Source: Conchocele bisecta (Eukaryota > Mollusca > Bivalvia > Lucinida > Thyasiridae). From it: DNA of 64,000 bases. Of this stretch, positions 46,101 through 46,792 are shown piece after piece. Numbering within the stretch: position 1 is the stretch's first letter; the number at the start of each line of letters is the position of its first letter. The position numbers were made by a program, and so were the translations under genes. The DNA lies in the NCBI GenBank assembly GCA_029237695.1, contig CM055272.1, positions 37,724,901 to 37,788,900 of the forward strand, in the 5' to 3' direction. A model generated the notes under the pieces. That model did not search any database. It was not told the DNA's origin and was given only the letters and a program-made list of their open reading frames with translations.

Positions 46101-46613
46101 TCTGATCAGGGCCTGCACTATTTGCCATACAGTCAATGAAGCACCCGTAATGTTTCTAACTTATAGTTTGGACCCTTATCAGTCTTCAGGAGTGCACAAG
46201 AGGATCAGAAGTTTTAATATACACAAATGCCATTAGCCCCATTGAAGAAATTTTCATATTAGCTAATTTCATCAACTTTCTACGTCATTTACTGAAAATA
46301 TAAAAGTTTCTGTATTTTCTGTAAATTTTGATACTTTCTGTAAATGATGTCGCAAAATGACATTTTCATACAGTAAATGCGGAATGAAATGCCATCAACC
46401 TTCGACGTCATCTATGGAAAATATTGTAAATAATTTTCATGAGATGGCGTGTCTCCTACGTGTACCCTCCTATCCTCTATAGGTACAGTATACGGGGAAA
46501 TAATCAATATGTTATTGCTGGACTTACTTGACTACATCCTCCACAGTTGGAACAGCCGACTGGAATACTTTCAAGGCCTCAAAGGCCTTGATCAGCTTCT
46601 CAATAGTCGCCAT
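906..46613 (-). CDS. HTT: Huntingtin, 5' part (18 exons; gene continues past the window start)
   Basis: Huntingtin is a very large HEAT-repeat scaffold acting in vesicle transport, autophagy and transcription, in cytoplasm and nucleus with partner HAP40. Joined exons (minus strand, in order): 46613-46528, 44268-44185, 39372-39252, 35883-35744, 32028-31890, 31276-31135, 28171-27990, 25537-25348, 24410-23685, 21750-21580, 17673-17477, 16163-16062, 14090-13990, 10139-9878, 7208-7054, 6781-6639, 3359-3218, 1103-906. They total 3281 nt, that is 1093 codons plus 2 nt. Every intron has GT/AG ends and every phase joins without a frame break. The protein follows vertebrate HTT collinearly from N17 to about human residue 1200; human HTT has about 3140 residues, so roughly two thirds is missing to the left. 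The large acidic/serine-rich exon 9 matches the disordered segment of human HTT that holds the caspase sites. No polyQ is present. Exons were assigned by reading, not by alignment software. Confidence 0.97.
1141..1353. mobile_element. Hairpin MITE (TTAACCC ends, TGTCGTCTGCTG), copy 1
   Basis: TTAACCC...GGGTTAA ends, then inverted TTGTCGTCTGCTG / CAGCAGACGACAA and an inner AGCACTT.GAATCATTT palindrome. Other copies: 13735-13932, 26582-27836 (interrupted), 46677-46788 (half), 57809-57998. It lies 38 nt upstream of the HTT exon 18 acceptor. Confidence 0.8.
1456..1528. repeat. Perfect 73-bp palindrome
   Basis: Two 36-nt arms (AAGGTATATGTTGTGACCAC inward to CCGTCTCG) pair without mismatch around one central base. 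Diverged relatives occur at 42902-42972 and 45435-45525, so this is the hairpin centre of a MITE family. Confidence 0.9.
1716..2690. mobile_element. Large inverted-repeat element with nested palindromes
   Basis: Outer arms CACTAAGTAGGCATAAAATG and its complement CATTTTGTGCCTACTTAGTG mark the ends. Inside are a 138-bp near-perfect palindrome (2020-2157) and a CCGGGGCC-bounded segment (2254-2370) with TGACGTCA. Parts of the same family recur at 18640-19070 and 48715-49120. No transposase reading frame was seen. Confidence 0.7.
2020..2157. repeat. 138-bp near-perfect palindrome
   Basis: Arms begin GTTTGATCATGTCCAGCCAT and run about 60 nt with very few mismatches (CCGGG against CGAGG) to a GC-rich centre around GGCCGCAGGCC. 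As intron RNA it would fold into a very stable hairpin. Confidence 0.88.
2774..3096. mobile_element. TAGCC MITE, copy 1 (full length)
   Basis: About 320 bp with terminal inverted repeats TAGCCTATTTCACCAACATT, several AAAGTATACTTT palindromes near both ends and a central palindrome built on ATTACATTATCACAGCCA. Flanked by CAG and CTG. About eleven full or partial copies occur in the window; no coding capacity. Confidence 0.88.
3218..3359 (-). CDS. HTT: HTT exon 17
   Basis: Encodes [17 protein letters not shown] and [14 protein letters not shown], aligning with human KSLRSSWASEEEANPA and LVPMVEQLFSHLLK. Acceptor GTTCACAG, donor GTTAGT, phases 1 to 2. Confidence 0.94.
3530..4860. mobile_element. 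Tandem-repeat element, AACTTTAACC type (copy 1)
   Basis: Opens with ACTAGATGGCCGCGGCCTGC and carries five to six units of roughly 205-260 bp. Each unit mixes an AACTTTAACCAAAA microsatellite with GTAATTTGACCTTG and GATGATAAACACCC. It closes with a CGGACACACGTACGTACG tract and TATCGCGCTTTCCGCAAGCG. The second copy, with the same ends, is at 39734-41010. Occupies intron 16 of HTT. Confidence 0.8.
5062..5240. repeat. Dispersed ACCAGTGTAGATC repeat, diverged copy
   Basis: Contains GCGACCAGTGTGCAGATCCC and a bipartite GATCAGACC / ACAGGCTGGT core that recurs at 23459-23668, 31010-31120, 35638-35711, 38998-39237, 46024-46240, 53957-54100 and 54722-54916. Short inverted ends (GAGAAATGGGGCTTAT / ATAAGCCCCATTTCTC in good copies) suggest a MITE. 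Confidence 0.6.
5611..5750. repeat. 140-bp near-perfect palindrome
   Basis: Arms start AATGGCCTTTTTGTTGAATT and meet at GAGGCCTTCCGGCCTTC; only a few mismatches. Hairpin element in HTT intron 16. Confidence 0.88.
5890..6484. mobile_element. pogo/Tigger-like non-autonomous element, 595 bp
   Basis: Ends TACAGTCGAGCACCAGTATC and its complement, starting at TA on both sides, as expected for a TA target-site duplication of the Tc1/mariner-pogo group. Inside, TCGAGATA motifs repeat near both ends. No transposase frame. Confidence 0.75.
6639..6781 (-). CDS. HTT: HTT exon 16
   Basis: Encodes [19 protein letters not shown] and LKLAGNLIA, matching human TMILTLLSSAWFPLDLSAH and LILAGNLLA. Acceptor CAATTTCAG, donor GTAATA, phases 2 to 1. 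The frame follows from the exon 15 join and gives a serine at the junction. Confidence 0.95.
7054..7208 (-). CDS. HTT: HTT exon 15 (intact last copy at the edge of a satellite made from itself)
   Basis: Encodes [14 protein letters not shown] and SWGCGVP, matching human GCCEALCLLSTAF and GWHCGVP. Acceptor CTTGTAG, donor GTATGT, phases 0 to 2. Bases from the acceptor to about 7115 are one unit of the adjoining 166-bp array. Only this copy continues past the duplication breakpoint into the exon 3' half and a donor. Upstream copies would read into a TAA within the following intron DNA. Confidence 0.93.
7115..8590 (-). repeat. 166-bp satellite of nine units derived from HTT exon 15 plus intron
   Basis: Units start at 7115, 7280, 7446, 7612, 7778, 7944, 8110, 8276 and 8435, so spacing is 165-166 bp except one of 159. 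Read on the minus strand, each holds intron DNA, a CCTTGTAG or similar acceptor and the first ~100 nt of HTT exon 15 (coding [18 protein letters not shown] sequence), stopping at a fixed breakpoint before the exon 3' half. Units alternate between two variants (ATGGGAGTCAACG with GCTGGCC, and AAGGGAGACAACG with GCCGGCC), a two-unit higher-order repeat. Confidence 0.93.
8690..8775. repeat. Short hairpin element
   Basis: GGATTTACATTTATTGAGCA pairs with TGCTCAATAAATGTAAATCC around a GCTGTATATGCAGC centre. Flanking TTAGTCGTAAAAAGCTTAGTG and the complementary upstream stretch suggest a longer MITE (about 8605-8850). Confidence 0.75.
8887..9520 (+). mobile_element. tRNA-like SINE, copy 2, split by a TAGCC MITE
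   Basis: Same body as copy 1, B-box region diverged (GGGTTTGATCCC). Interrupted at 9180-9481 by a MITE; on either side the SINE reads GGCCAAAC and GTCTCTGGTC, contiguous in copy 3 at about 24785. Confidence 0.65.
9180..9481. mobile_element. TAGCC MITE, copy 2 (inside a SINE)
   Basis: Full-length copy with central palindrome. Flanked by CAG and CTG where the uninterrupted SINE has one CAG, which supports a 3-bp target duplication with one later change. Confidence 0.88.
9540..9778. mobile_element. TAGCC MITE, copy 3 (internally deleted)
   Basis: Left terminal repeat is cut short (TAGCCATTTTCATC joins straight to the inner region); right half intact. Flanked by CTG on both sides. Confidence 0.82.
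9878..10139 (-). CDS. HTT: HTT exon 14
   Basis: Encodes [28 protein letters not shown] and a serine-rich end SSLSRIVMS. Human has QADPVVAVARDQSSVYLKL, and later NNLSRVIAA. Acceptor AATTTCAG, donor GTATGT, phases 2 to 0. The next exon must supply the human GCCEALCLLS segment, which exon 15 does. Confidence 0.95.
10236..10699. mobile_element. GCTCCAGATAAG MITE, copy 1
   Basis: Ends GGGCTCCAGATAAG / CTTATCTGGAGCTC with a central palindrome TAGAATTGTCTCCAAGGAGA. Contains a local 75-bp direct duplication around 10480-10600. Other copies: 14481-14866, 26020-26406, 58628-58982. Related GCTCCAGATAAG elements with other centres: 16241-16599, 17943-18124, 24980-25288, 33818-33990, 58136-58498. Confidence 0.82.
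10770..10960. repeat. Nested palindromes carrying a minimal TAGCC MITE
   Basis: Outer arms CCATTACCCCACCCAC / GTAGGTGGGGTAATGG enclose inner arms GGTCTCGTACAGTAC / GTACTGTACGAGACC-type sequence. A 46-bp TAGCC MITE consisting only of the two ends (10872-10917) is inserted at the inner arm edge. Confidence 0.75.
11040..13361. mobile_element. Hairpin MITE (TIR CTACTGTCTGTTCCACG), copy 2, split by a tandem-repeat element
   Basis: Terminal repeats CTACTGTCTGTTCCACG and complement lie at 11040 and 13361. The inner part, including ATTCCATCAAATATTGATTT, continues after a 1.75-kb insertion (11138-12892). Confidence 0.75.
11138..12892. mobile_element. CAAGAGGCCC tandem-repeat element
   Basis: Begins CAAGAGGCCCAAATGGGCCT and GCTCACCT. 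It carries about 3.5 units of ~445 bp (GCCACCATATGAACAAATCT, GTTTCGTCGAAATCGGCCTG), then a GGACGGACGGACG tract, and ends GCTCAGGTGAGCTAAAAA with a small hairpin. Sequences of this type are very common in bivalve genomes. Architecture (tandem core, terminal hairpin) resembles Helitron-derived pearl/HINE elements; that placement is inference. Confidence 0.8.
13735..13932. mobile_element. TTAACCC hairpin MITE, copy 2
   Basis: TTAACCCTGACAATGCTGAA to AAGGGTTAA ends, inverted TGTCGTCTGCTG motifs and a perfect inner palindrome AGAATCATTTCCAATGGAAA. Between HTT exons 13 and 14. Confidence 0.82.
13990..14090 (-). CDS. HTT: HTT exon 13
   Basis: Encodes [18 protein letters not shown], matching human LGDEDPRVRHVAAASLIR. 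Acceptor CATTACAG, donor GTAAGT, phases 0 to 2. Confidence 0.96.
14481..14866. mobile_element. GCTCCAGATAAG MITE, copy 2
   Basis: GGGCTCCAGATAAG to TTTATCTGGAGCCC ends; same central hairpin as copy 1 but opposite orientation. Confidence 0.82.
14886..15412. repeat. ACACACAGTCCAA / ACACACAGTACAA minisatellite
   Basis: About 490 bp of loosely periodic CACACAGTNCAAA units with many small slips. It ends in AACACTATATCCCTCTCGGC...GCATAAAAA, the same terminal signature seen at the end of several tandem-repeat elements (33760-33810, 38800-38857), so it is probably the expanded tail of such an element. Confidence 0.8.
15702..16006. mobile_element. TAGAGAATA / TTATCCCGTCAAC hairpin MITE, copy 1
   Basis: Arms TAGAGAATAGTAGGTTAGTG and CACTAACCTACTATTCTATT enclose GGAAACGGGATG / CATCCCGTTTCC. 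A tail repeats CACGGCAC and GACGGGATAA. Ends about 55 nt past the HTT exon 12 donor. Copies 2 and 3 lie at 17682-17827 and 25550-25713. Confidence 0.78.
16062..16163 (-). CDS. HTT: HTT exon 12
   Basis: Encodes [19 protein letters not shown] and DHYLG, matching human TELLETLAEIDFRLVSFLE and HHYTG. Acceptor CACTAG, donor GTACTA (weak consensus), phases 0 to 0. The donor was chosen because it joins in frame to exon 13 with only one residue fewer than human. Confidence 0.9.
16241..16599. mobile_element. GCTCCAGATAAG element with GCAAAAAGCAAAC centre, copy 1
   Basis: AGAGCTCCAGATAAG to CTTATCTGGAGCTCT ends; centre is the palindrome GAGCTGCAAAAAGCAAACA. Other copies 24980-25288, 33818-33990 (truncated) and 58136-58498 (reverse). 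Confidence 0.78.
16764..16943. repeat. 180-bp near-perfect palindrome
   Basis: Arms start CAGGTTGAAGTAACGGACCG and stay complementary for about 88 nt to an A-rich/T-rich centre. Lies in HTT intron 11. Confidence 0.9.
17477..17673 (-). CDS. HTT: HTT exon 11
   Basis: Encodes [11 protein letters not shown] and [12 protein letters not shown], matching human VRNCVMSLCSS and LTLRNSSYWLVR. Clearly GC-richer than the introns. Acceptor TTTGTAG; a hairpin MITE starts about 7 nt upstream and supplies the pyrimidine-rich stretch before the AG. Phases 1 to 0. Confidence 0.96.
17682..17827. mobile_element. TAGAGAATA / TTATCCCGTCAAC hairpin MITE, copy 2 (at the exon 11 acceptor)
   Basis: Same left arm and GGAAACGGGATGGGCGAGGC core as copy 1, right arm shortened. 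Its left end is about 7 nt from the exon 11 AG, so on the minus strand the MITE end forms CTATTCTCTATTTGTAG. Confidence 0.8.
17943..18124. mobile_element. GCTCTAGCTAAG hairpin element
   Basis: Ends AGCTCTAGCTAAGCTGCGTA and the near-complement TTACGCACCTTAACTGGAGC; inner palindrome TCCACCAAAAATGGCAAGTT. Related to the GCTCCAGATAAG group by its ends. Confidence 0.7.
18640..19070. repeat. Diverged copy of the 1716-2690 element
   Basis: Shares CCCACTCAGTAGGTACAAAA, AACCGTGTTTGCTTAAAATG and CATGCCTCATTTGCATATGA in inverse order with 1716-2500. The 138-bp palindrome is absent. Confidence 0.6.
19071..20640. other. Intron DNA without recognised gene or repeat
   Basis: Part of HTT intron 10. Base composition is less AT-extreme and there are no obvious tandem or inverted repeats apart from short ones. 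No open frame longer than about 66 codons and none with family signature. May hold old repeat remnants. Confidence 0.5.
20653..20775. repeat. 123-bp palindrome
   Basis: Arms TTCGATTTGGAGCAGTATGT and complement, then GGTTTTATGGTCTGTGAA and TTCACAGACCATAAAACC, centre near CCCCGATAACACGTCG. Confidence 0.85.
20787..21480. mobile_element. GACCTTGACC tandem-repeat element, copy 1
   Basis: Opens GTCAGTAAGCGAGGCTTACG, then ~155-bp units with GTGACCTTGACTCTGGGCTT, AGCAGATCCGAGCAAGGAAA and TTTCTCTGATGTTAAGTTT. Ends in GGACGGACGCACAGACGGACG, with CCTATTGTTCT motifs after. Related arrays at 28832-30560, 37430-38857, 42634-42865 and 46793-48110. Confidence 0.8.
21580..21750 (-). CDS. HTT: HTT exon 10
   Basis: Encodes [20 protein letters not shown] and FAKWVKG, aligning with human [20 protein letters not shown] and VGDWMGT. 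Acceptor TTCTTACAG, donor GTATGT, phases 1 to 1. Confidence 0.95.
21846..21915. repeat. 70-bp hairpin
   Basis: AATATGTCTTGAAATTTCAT pairs with ATGAAATT.CAAGACATATT-type sequence around TGAGTCCTCAGGACTCA. Weaker complementarity continues to both sides (TTTCTCTCTGTAAATA / TATTTACGGGGAGAAA), so the element is about 21830-21940. Confidence 0.82.
22060..22906. mobile_element. Tandem-repeat element, CATATTAAGGGCAG type
   Basis: Four ~175-bp units containing AGGTCAAAAGGTCAAGGTCA, GGATGTGTGGCATTTGT and ATCAAGGGATATAGAAGTTA. Ends CCGGACACACGGACACGGAC and AACACTATATGCC, the shared tail signature, where a TAGCC MITE has inserted. Confidence 0.78.
22907..23201. mobile_element. TAGCC MITE, copy 5
   Basis: Full-length, flanked by CAG on both sides; inserted in the terminal GCC of the preceding tandem-repeat element. 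Confidence 0.88.
23459..23668. mobile_element. ACCAGTGTAGATC MITE, good copy
   Basis: Inverted ends GAGAAATGTGGCTTAT / ATAAGCCCCATTTCTC; inner GCGACCAGTGTAGATCCAG and the bipartite GATCAGCCTGTGCATTCGCA / GTCTGATCAGGATC. Its right end is about 15 nt beyond the HTT exon 9 donor. Confidence 0.75.
23685..24410 (-). CDS. HTT: HTT exon 9 (long, mostly disordered segment)
   Basis: At 726 nt this is the largest exon. The first ~170 codons are rich in S, D, E and [14 protein letters not shown] resembles the human stretch ASCDLTSSATDGD. The last ~60 codons return to HEAT sequence: [13 protein letters not shown] and [18 protein letters not shown], against human HCVRLLSASFLLT and DVRVSVKALALSCVGAAV. In human HTT this disordered segment is spread over several exons, so it appears fused here. 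Phases 1 to 1, donor GTTAGT. Confidence 0.96.
24470..24870 (+). mobile_element. tRNA-like SINE, copy 3 (most complete)
   Basis: TTGTTTGTTTATTGGTGTTT, then GGGTTCGATCCCG (B box), GACCTGGTGGCAGGTCCATA, CACTTGGCCCCTTCCCC and a 3' part ending CTTGCACCCACCTTCCACCC. Uninterrupted, so it is the reference for the MITE insertion sites at 9180 and 28452. Confidence 0.68.
24980..25288. mobile_element. GCTCCAGATAAG element with GCAAAAAGCAAAC centre, copy 2
   Basis: Decayed ends AGAACTCCAGATCAG and TATTTGGAGTTCTG; same central hairpin as 16241-16599. Confidence 0.75.
25348..25537 (-). CDS. HTT: HTT exon 8
   Basis: Encodes [20 protein letters not shown] and [10 protein letters not shown], matching human HQDHNVVTGALELLQQLFR and TPPPELLQTL. 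Enters in phase 0, leaves in phase 1 at GTAAGT. A hairpin MITE begins only about 11 nt upstream of its acceptor. Confidence 0.97.
25550..25713. mobile_element. TAGAGAATA hairpin MITE, copy 3 (at the exon 8 acceptor)
   Basis: Arms TAGAGAATACCAGTCTAGTG and CACTAGGCTGGTATACTATT, next TTGATATCAAGTTTATCAGG and complement, centre GGAATTCCGAGGCGAGCCTC. Ends TTATCGGGTAAC. Same plan as copies 1 and 2 with a different centre. Starts about 11 nt from the exon 8 acceptor. Confidence 0.75.
26020..26406. mobile_element. GCTCCAGATAAG MITE, copy 3
   Basis: GGGCTCCAGATAAAG to CTTATCTGGAGCTCT ends and central AATTGTCTCCTTGGAGACAA palindrome. Confidence 0.82.
26582..27836. mobile_element. TTAACCC hairpin MITE, copy 3, split by a pogo-like element
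   Basis: TTAACCCTTAGACACACAAC at the left and AGGGTTAA at the right; the MITE's own CAGCAGACGAC arm lies at about 26759. The 1.04-kb element 26791-27827 separates the arm from the terminal GGGTTAA. Confidence 0.78.
26791..27827. mobile_element. pogo/Tigger-like element, ~1.04 kb
   Basis: Ends TACAGGGGTCCTACCAATTA and the near-complement at 27827, both starting at TA; inner TCCGGACAA / TTGTCCGATAA. Holds open frames of up to 86 codons (27188-27448), none recognisable as transposase. Confidence 0.7.
27990..28171 (-). CDS. HTT: HTT exon 7
   Basis: Encodes [10 protein letters not shown] and [10 protein letters not shown], matching human RYLVPLLQQQ and LKGSFGVTRK. Acceptor ATTTTCAG, donor GTAGTG, phases 1 to 0. 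This is the only complete copy; four partial copies lie upstream on the minus strand (28210-28272, 30590-30616, 30646-30742, 30796-30908). Confidence 0.95.
28210..28272 (-). pseudogene. HTT exon 7 fragment, copy a
   Basis: Minus strand reads [21 protein letters not shown] sequence, near-identical to the start of exon 7 ([18 protein letters not shown]). Truncated on both sides. Confidence 0.8.
28273..28832 (+). mobile_element. tRNA-like SINE, copy 4, with poly-G expansion and a nested MITE
   Basis: GGTGTTTAATGGCC and GGGTTCGATCCCG are present. A G-rich run (28367-28423) follows CTGCATTGG, replacing the short G run of other copies. Split at 28452-28762 by a TAGCC MITE, after which the SINE resumes GTGACAGGTCCATAC. 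Confidence 0.68.
28452..28762. mobile_element. TAGCC MITE, copy 6 (inside a SINE, clean 3-bp duplication)
   Basis: Flanked by CTG on both sides, where intact SINE copies read ACCTGACCTGGTGACAGG with a single CTG. This directly shows the element's ends and a 3-bp target duplication. Confidence 0.92.
28833..30560. mobile_element. GACCTTGACC tandem-repeat element, copy 2 (~11 units)
   Basis: Units of about 150-170 bp repeat GACCTTGGGATCAGCGGGGG, TTGGACGGTCGTGGATTTGG, CAGCATGGTAGTAGAGCC and GATGAAGGAAATAGAAGTTA. Ends GGACGGACGGACAACCTGAC and CCAGTATACCCCCC. Long minus-strand open frames here are by-products of the period. Confidence 0.85.
30590..30996 (-). pseudogene. Cluster of HTT exon 6 and exon 7 fragments
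   Basis: On the minus strand, in order: the 3' half of exon 6 with a GT donor (30996-30918, coding [11 protein letters not shown]); an exon 7 copy (30908-30796, [13 protein letters not shown] and [10 protein letters not shown]); another exon 7 copy (30742-30646, [13 protein letters not shown]); and a short exon 7 start (30616-30590). Intron flanks are copied too (GATTTCTGAAAATATTC-like). None is a complete exon; all lie between exons 6 and 7, so they are tandem partial duplications. Confidence 0.85.
31010..31120. repeat. ACCAGTGTAGATC MITE, partial copy
   Basis: GTGACTGGAGAAGTTGG, GCGACCAGTGTAGAGCCAG and GTCTGATCAGGATCTGCACT. Lies between HTT exon 6 and its truncated copy; its end is about 14 nt from the exon 6 donor. 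Confidence 0.7.
31135..31276 (-). CDS. HTT: HTT exon 6
   Basis: Encodes [12 protein letters not shown] and [18 protein letters not shown], matching human LLKAFIANLKSS and RRTAAGSAVSICQHSRRT. Acceptor GTGTTTCAG, donor GTAAGA, leaves in phase 1. A truncated copy of its 3' half, with a donor-like GT, lies at 30918-30996. This copy is used here because it is full length and has a good acceptor. Confidence 0.96.
31890..32028 (-). CDS. HTT: HTT exon 5
   Basis: Encodes [13 protein letters not shown] and FANDTEVK, matching human YLVNLLPCLTRTS and FANDNEIK. Acceptor CTTCCTGCAG, donor GTCAGT, leaves in phase 0. A 31-bp minisatellite lies about 340 bp upstream in intron 4. Confidence 0.97.
32369..32685. 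repeat. 31-bp minisatellite
   Basis: About ten copies of GACGGTGGAGTATGGTCACT plus GGGTATGTTCA, with one rearranged unit (GTGTCATGTCATGGTATGTC). In HTT intron 4, about 340 bp before exon 5. Confidence 0.92.
33230..33812. mobile_element. Tandem-repeat element remnant with shared tail
   Basis: Two to three diverged units (GGTGGATAGCCATG, GAAAGCTATTGATAAAATTT, GGTTAAGGTCAAGGTCACC) and the tail TAACACTATATGCCTTCTGG...GGGGGCATAAAAAC, a terminal hairpin signature found in several elements here. Confidence 0.6.
33818..34060. mobile_element. Two abutting fragments of GCTCCAGATAAG elements
   Basis: AGAGCTCCAGATAAG starts a GCAAAAAGC-centre copy that breaks at GAGCTGCAAACA (about 33987). AGTTCCAGATAAGGTGCCTA starts a second related sequence at once. 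The region 34060-35070 that follows shows no recognised gene; only a short TTTCATTTACGGAAAATA-type repeat was seen. Confidence 0.6.
35079..35545. mobile_element. hAT-like non-autonomous element, 467 bp
   Basis: Terminal inverted repeats CAGGGCTGTACAAATT / AATTTGTACAGCCCTG; inner ACTTGTCCCGG motifs repeat near both ends. CAGGG ends are typical of hAT elements, but no clean 8-bp duplication was found. Confidence 0.68.
35638..35711. repeat. ACCAGTGTAGATC MITE, end fragment
   Basis: GCTGATCTGGATCTATACTG and CATAACCCCCATTTCTCCAG; ends about 30 nt beyond the HTT exon 4 donor. Confidence 0.65.
35744..35883 (-). CDS. HTT: HTT exon 4
   Basis: Encodes [20 protein letters not shown] and LIRPQKC, matching human [20 protein letters not shown] and LVRPQKC. 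Acceptor is GACTAG before ACG; donor GTACAC; ends in phase 2. Partial copies of its 5' edge lie upstream at 36321-36342, 36441-36463 and 36680-36702. Those copies do not extend into the rest of the exon. Confidence 0.97.
35866..36710 (-). repeat. Tandem duplications of the HTT exon 4 acceptor edge, with a MITE inserted
   Basis: Exon 4's first bases and acceptor (plus-strand GGTTTGTCTCCAGCAGCGTC TAG) recur at 36321-36342, 36441-36463 and 36680-36702. Each is followed by CATGAAATAATGCACAAGTG-type sequence, giving units of about 110-130 bp. A TAGCC MITE (36012-36320) sits in one unit, flanked by CAG on both sides. 35930-35995 is itself a hairpin (GCACAAGTGATTGG / CCAATCACTTGTGC). Confidence 0.82.
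36012..36320. mobile_element. TAGCC MITE, copy 7
   Basis: Full-length, CAG on both sides; the uninterrupted duplicate nearby reads GAGCACAGGTTTGTCTCC with one CAG. Confidence 0.9.
37197..37357. repeat. 161-bp near-perfect palindrome
   Basis: Outer TTATTTCATTGTC/GACCATGAAATAA, inner ATTGCCCCTCGGTGCTGTGG and complement, centre GCACTATTGCCTTCTGCCTT. Upstream (36840-37080) the motif GGGCAATAGT recurs several times, so it is part of a larger element. Confidence 0.85.
37430..38857. mobile_element. GACCTTGACC tandem-repeat element, copy 3 (GCGGTAGAGGACC variant)
   Basis: Begins GTGGCCTGTCGGCACACGAA and holds about eight ~160-bp units with GGGCGGTAGAGGACCATTGG and GAAGCAGATCCGAGCAAGGA. Ends GTAACACTATATGCCCCCCT, then GGTGGCGGGGGCATAAAAAT, a clear terminal hairpin. 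Confidence 0.85.
38861..38942. mobile_element. TAGCC MITE, right-end fragment
   Basis: Only the last ~80 bp (AAAGTATACTTTG motifs and AATAGGCTACTG), directly after the terminal hairpin of the preceding element. Confidence 0.85.
38998..39237. mobile_element. ACCAGTGTAGATC MITE, copy at HTT exon 3
   Basis: GTGGCTGTGACTGGACATGA at the left and CTCCATTTCTTCAGTCAAAA at the right; core GATCAGACTGTGCGGTTGCA. Right end lies about 12 nt from the exon 3 donor. Confidence 0.68.
39252..39372 (-). CDS. HTT: HTT exon 3
   Basis: Encodes FLGIAMEMF and [15 protein letters not shown], almost identical to human HTT ([24 protein letters not shown]). This is the first HEAT-repeat region. It enters in phase 2 and leaves in phase 0. 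A dispersed hairpin repeat ends roughly 12 nt beyond the donor. Confidence 0.97.
39734..41010. mobile_element. Tandem-repeat element, AACTTTAACC type (copy 2, ~149-bp units)
   Basis: Opens ACTAGATGGCCGTGGCCTGC as in copy 1. About eight units of ~149 bp contain GGATCGCGCTTTCCGCAAGC, GATGATAAACACCCATGTGA and ATATAGTACACGAAAAAACT. In copy 1 the TATCGCGCTTTCCGCAAGCG motif occurs only at the end; here it is inside every unit, so the unit was redefined during amplification. Confidence 0.85.
41030..41700. repeat. Tandem repeat, GTGGTCCTAGGTGGTACAGT type
   Basis: Three units of about 180-200 bp with CTTGATTATGAAGCTGTGAA, GGTGGTCCTAGGTGGTACAG and AACACGAAAACTTAACATTG. Ends in a GC-rich GGACGCCGCCCGCCGCCCGC tract. 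Confidence 0.8.
42079..43716. mobile_element. Inverted-terminal-repeat element, ~1.64 kb, with nested insertions
   Basis: Ends CACTGCAGCTCCATTATAAC plus GCGA and complement; inner TCGCGATCG / ATCGCGCTATA motifs repeat near both ends. Contains a one-unit GACCTTGACC fragment (42634-42865) and a CCGTCTCGACGAGACGG hairpin (42902-42972). No transposase frame seen; pogo-like by its ends. Confidence 0.68.
44185..44268 (-). CDS. HTT: HTT exon 2
   Basis: Acceptor CATTTACAG, donor GTATTG, phases 2 and 2. Encodes [20 protein letters not shown] and then SICAPNMR, aligning with the human segment after the proline-rich region ([20 protein letters not shown]). A TA-flanked transposon end (ACAGTCGAACC type) lies about 30 nt past the donor. 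Confidence 0.93.
44355..44424. mobile_element. TAGCC MITE, left-end fragment
   Basis: CAGTAGCCTATTTCATCAAC and two AAAGTATACTTT motifs, then breaks off after GGGAGAAATTTTT. Confidence 0.85.
44524..44834. mobile_element. TAGCC MITE, copy 10
   Basis: Full-length, flanked by CTG at the left and CAG at the right. Confidence 0.88.
44997..45253. mobile_element. TAGCC MITE, copy 11 (left end missing)
   Basis: Starts at TTTGAGGGAGAAATTTTC; central palindrome and right end complete, followed by CAG. Confidence 0.86.
46024..46240. repeat. ACCAGTGTAGATC MITE copy in HTT intron 1
   Basis: GGCTGTGATTGGAGAAATGG, GGGCTTATAGG, CAGATCAGCCTGCGCATCCG and GTCTGATCAGGGCCTGCACT. Confidence 0.7.
46528..46613 (-). 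CDS. HTT: HTT exon 1 (start codon, N17 helix)
   Basis: Begins [17 protein letters not shown], against human MATLEKLMKAFESLKSF, then one Q and [10 protein letters not shown]. No polyQ or polyP follows, so the exon is only 86 nt of coding sequence and ends in phase 2 at a GTAAGT donor. T3 and lysines 6, 9 and 15 are kept. The human phospho-serines 13 and 16 are A and V here. A truncated hairpin MITE starts about 65 bp upstream of the ATG, so 5' UTR and promoter must be compact or lie beyond that insertion. Confidence 0.96.
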
Positions 46614-46676
46614 GGTGACGAGTTGTGTCACCTTGGATTACACAACAAGGTCATGTTCTGGAAAGAAGAATATCTA

Positions 46677-46788
46677 ACCCTTACAATGCTGAATCAATTT
46701 GTGTCGTCTGCTGAATATTTTTTTATTTTTCGATTTTTCTCATCAAAAACTTGGTTTGGCAGCACTTTAGAATCATTTCCAATGGAAA
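46677..46788. mobile_element. Half of a TTAACCC MITE just upstream of HTT
   Basis: AACCCTTACAATGCTGAATC, TGTCGTCTGCTG and AGAATCATTTCCAATGGAAA, stopping at the hairpin centre where the next element begins. It limits the region upstream of the HTT ATG to about 65 bp of unique DNA. Confidence 0.8.
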
Positions 46789-46792
46789 CTAG

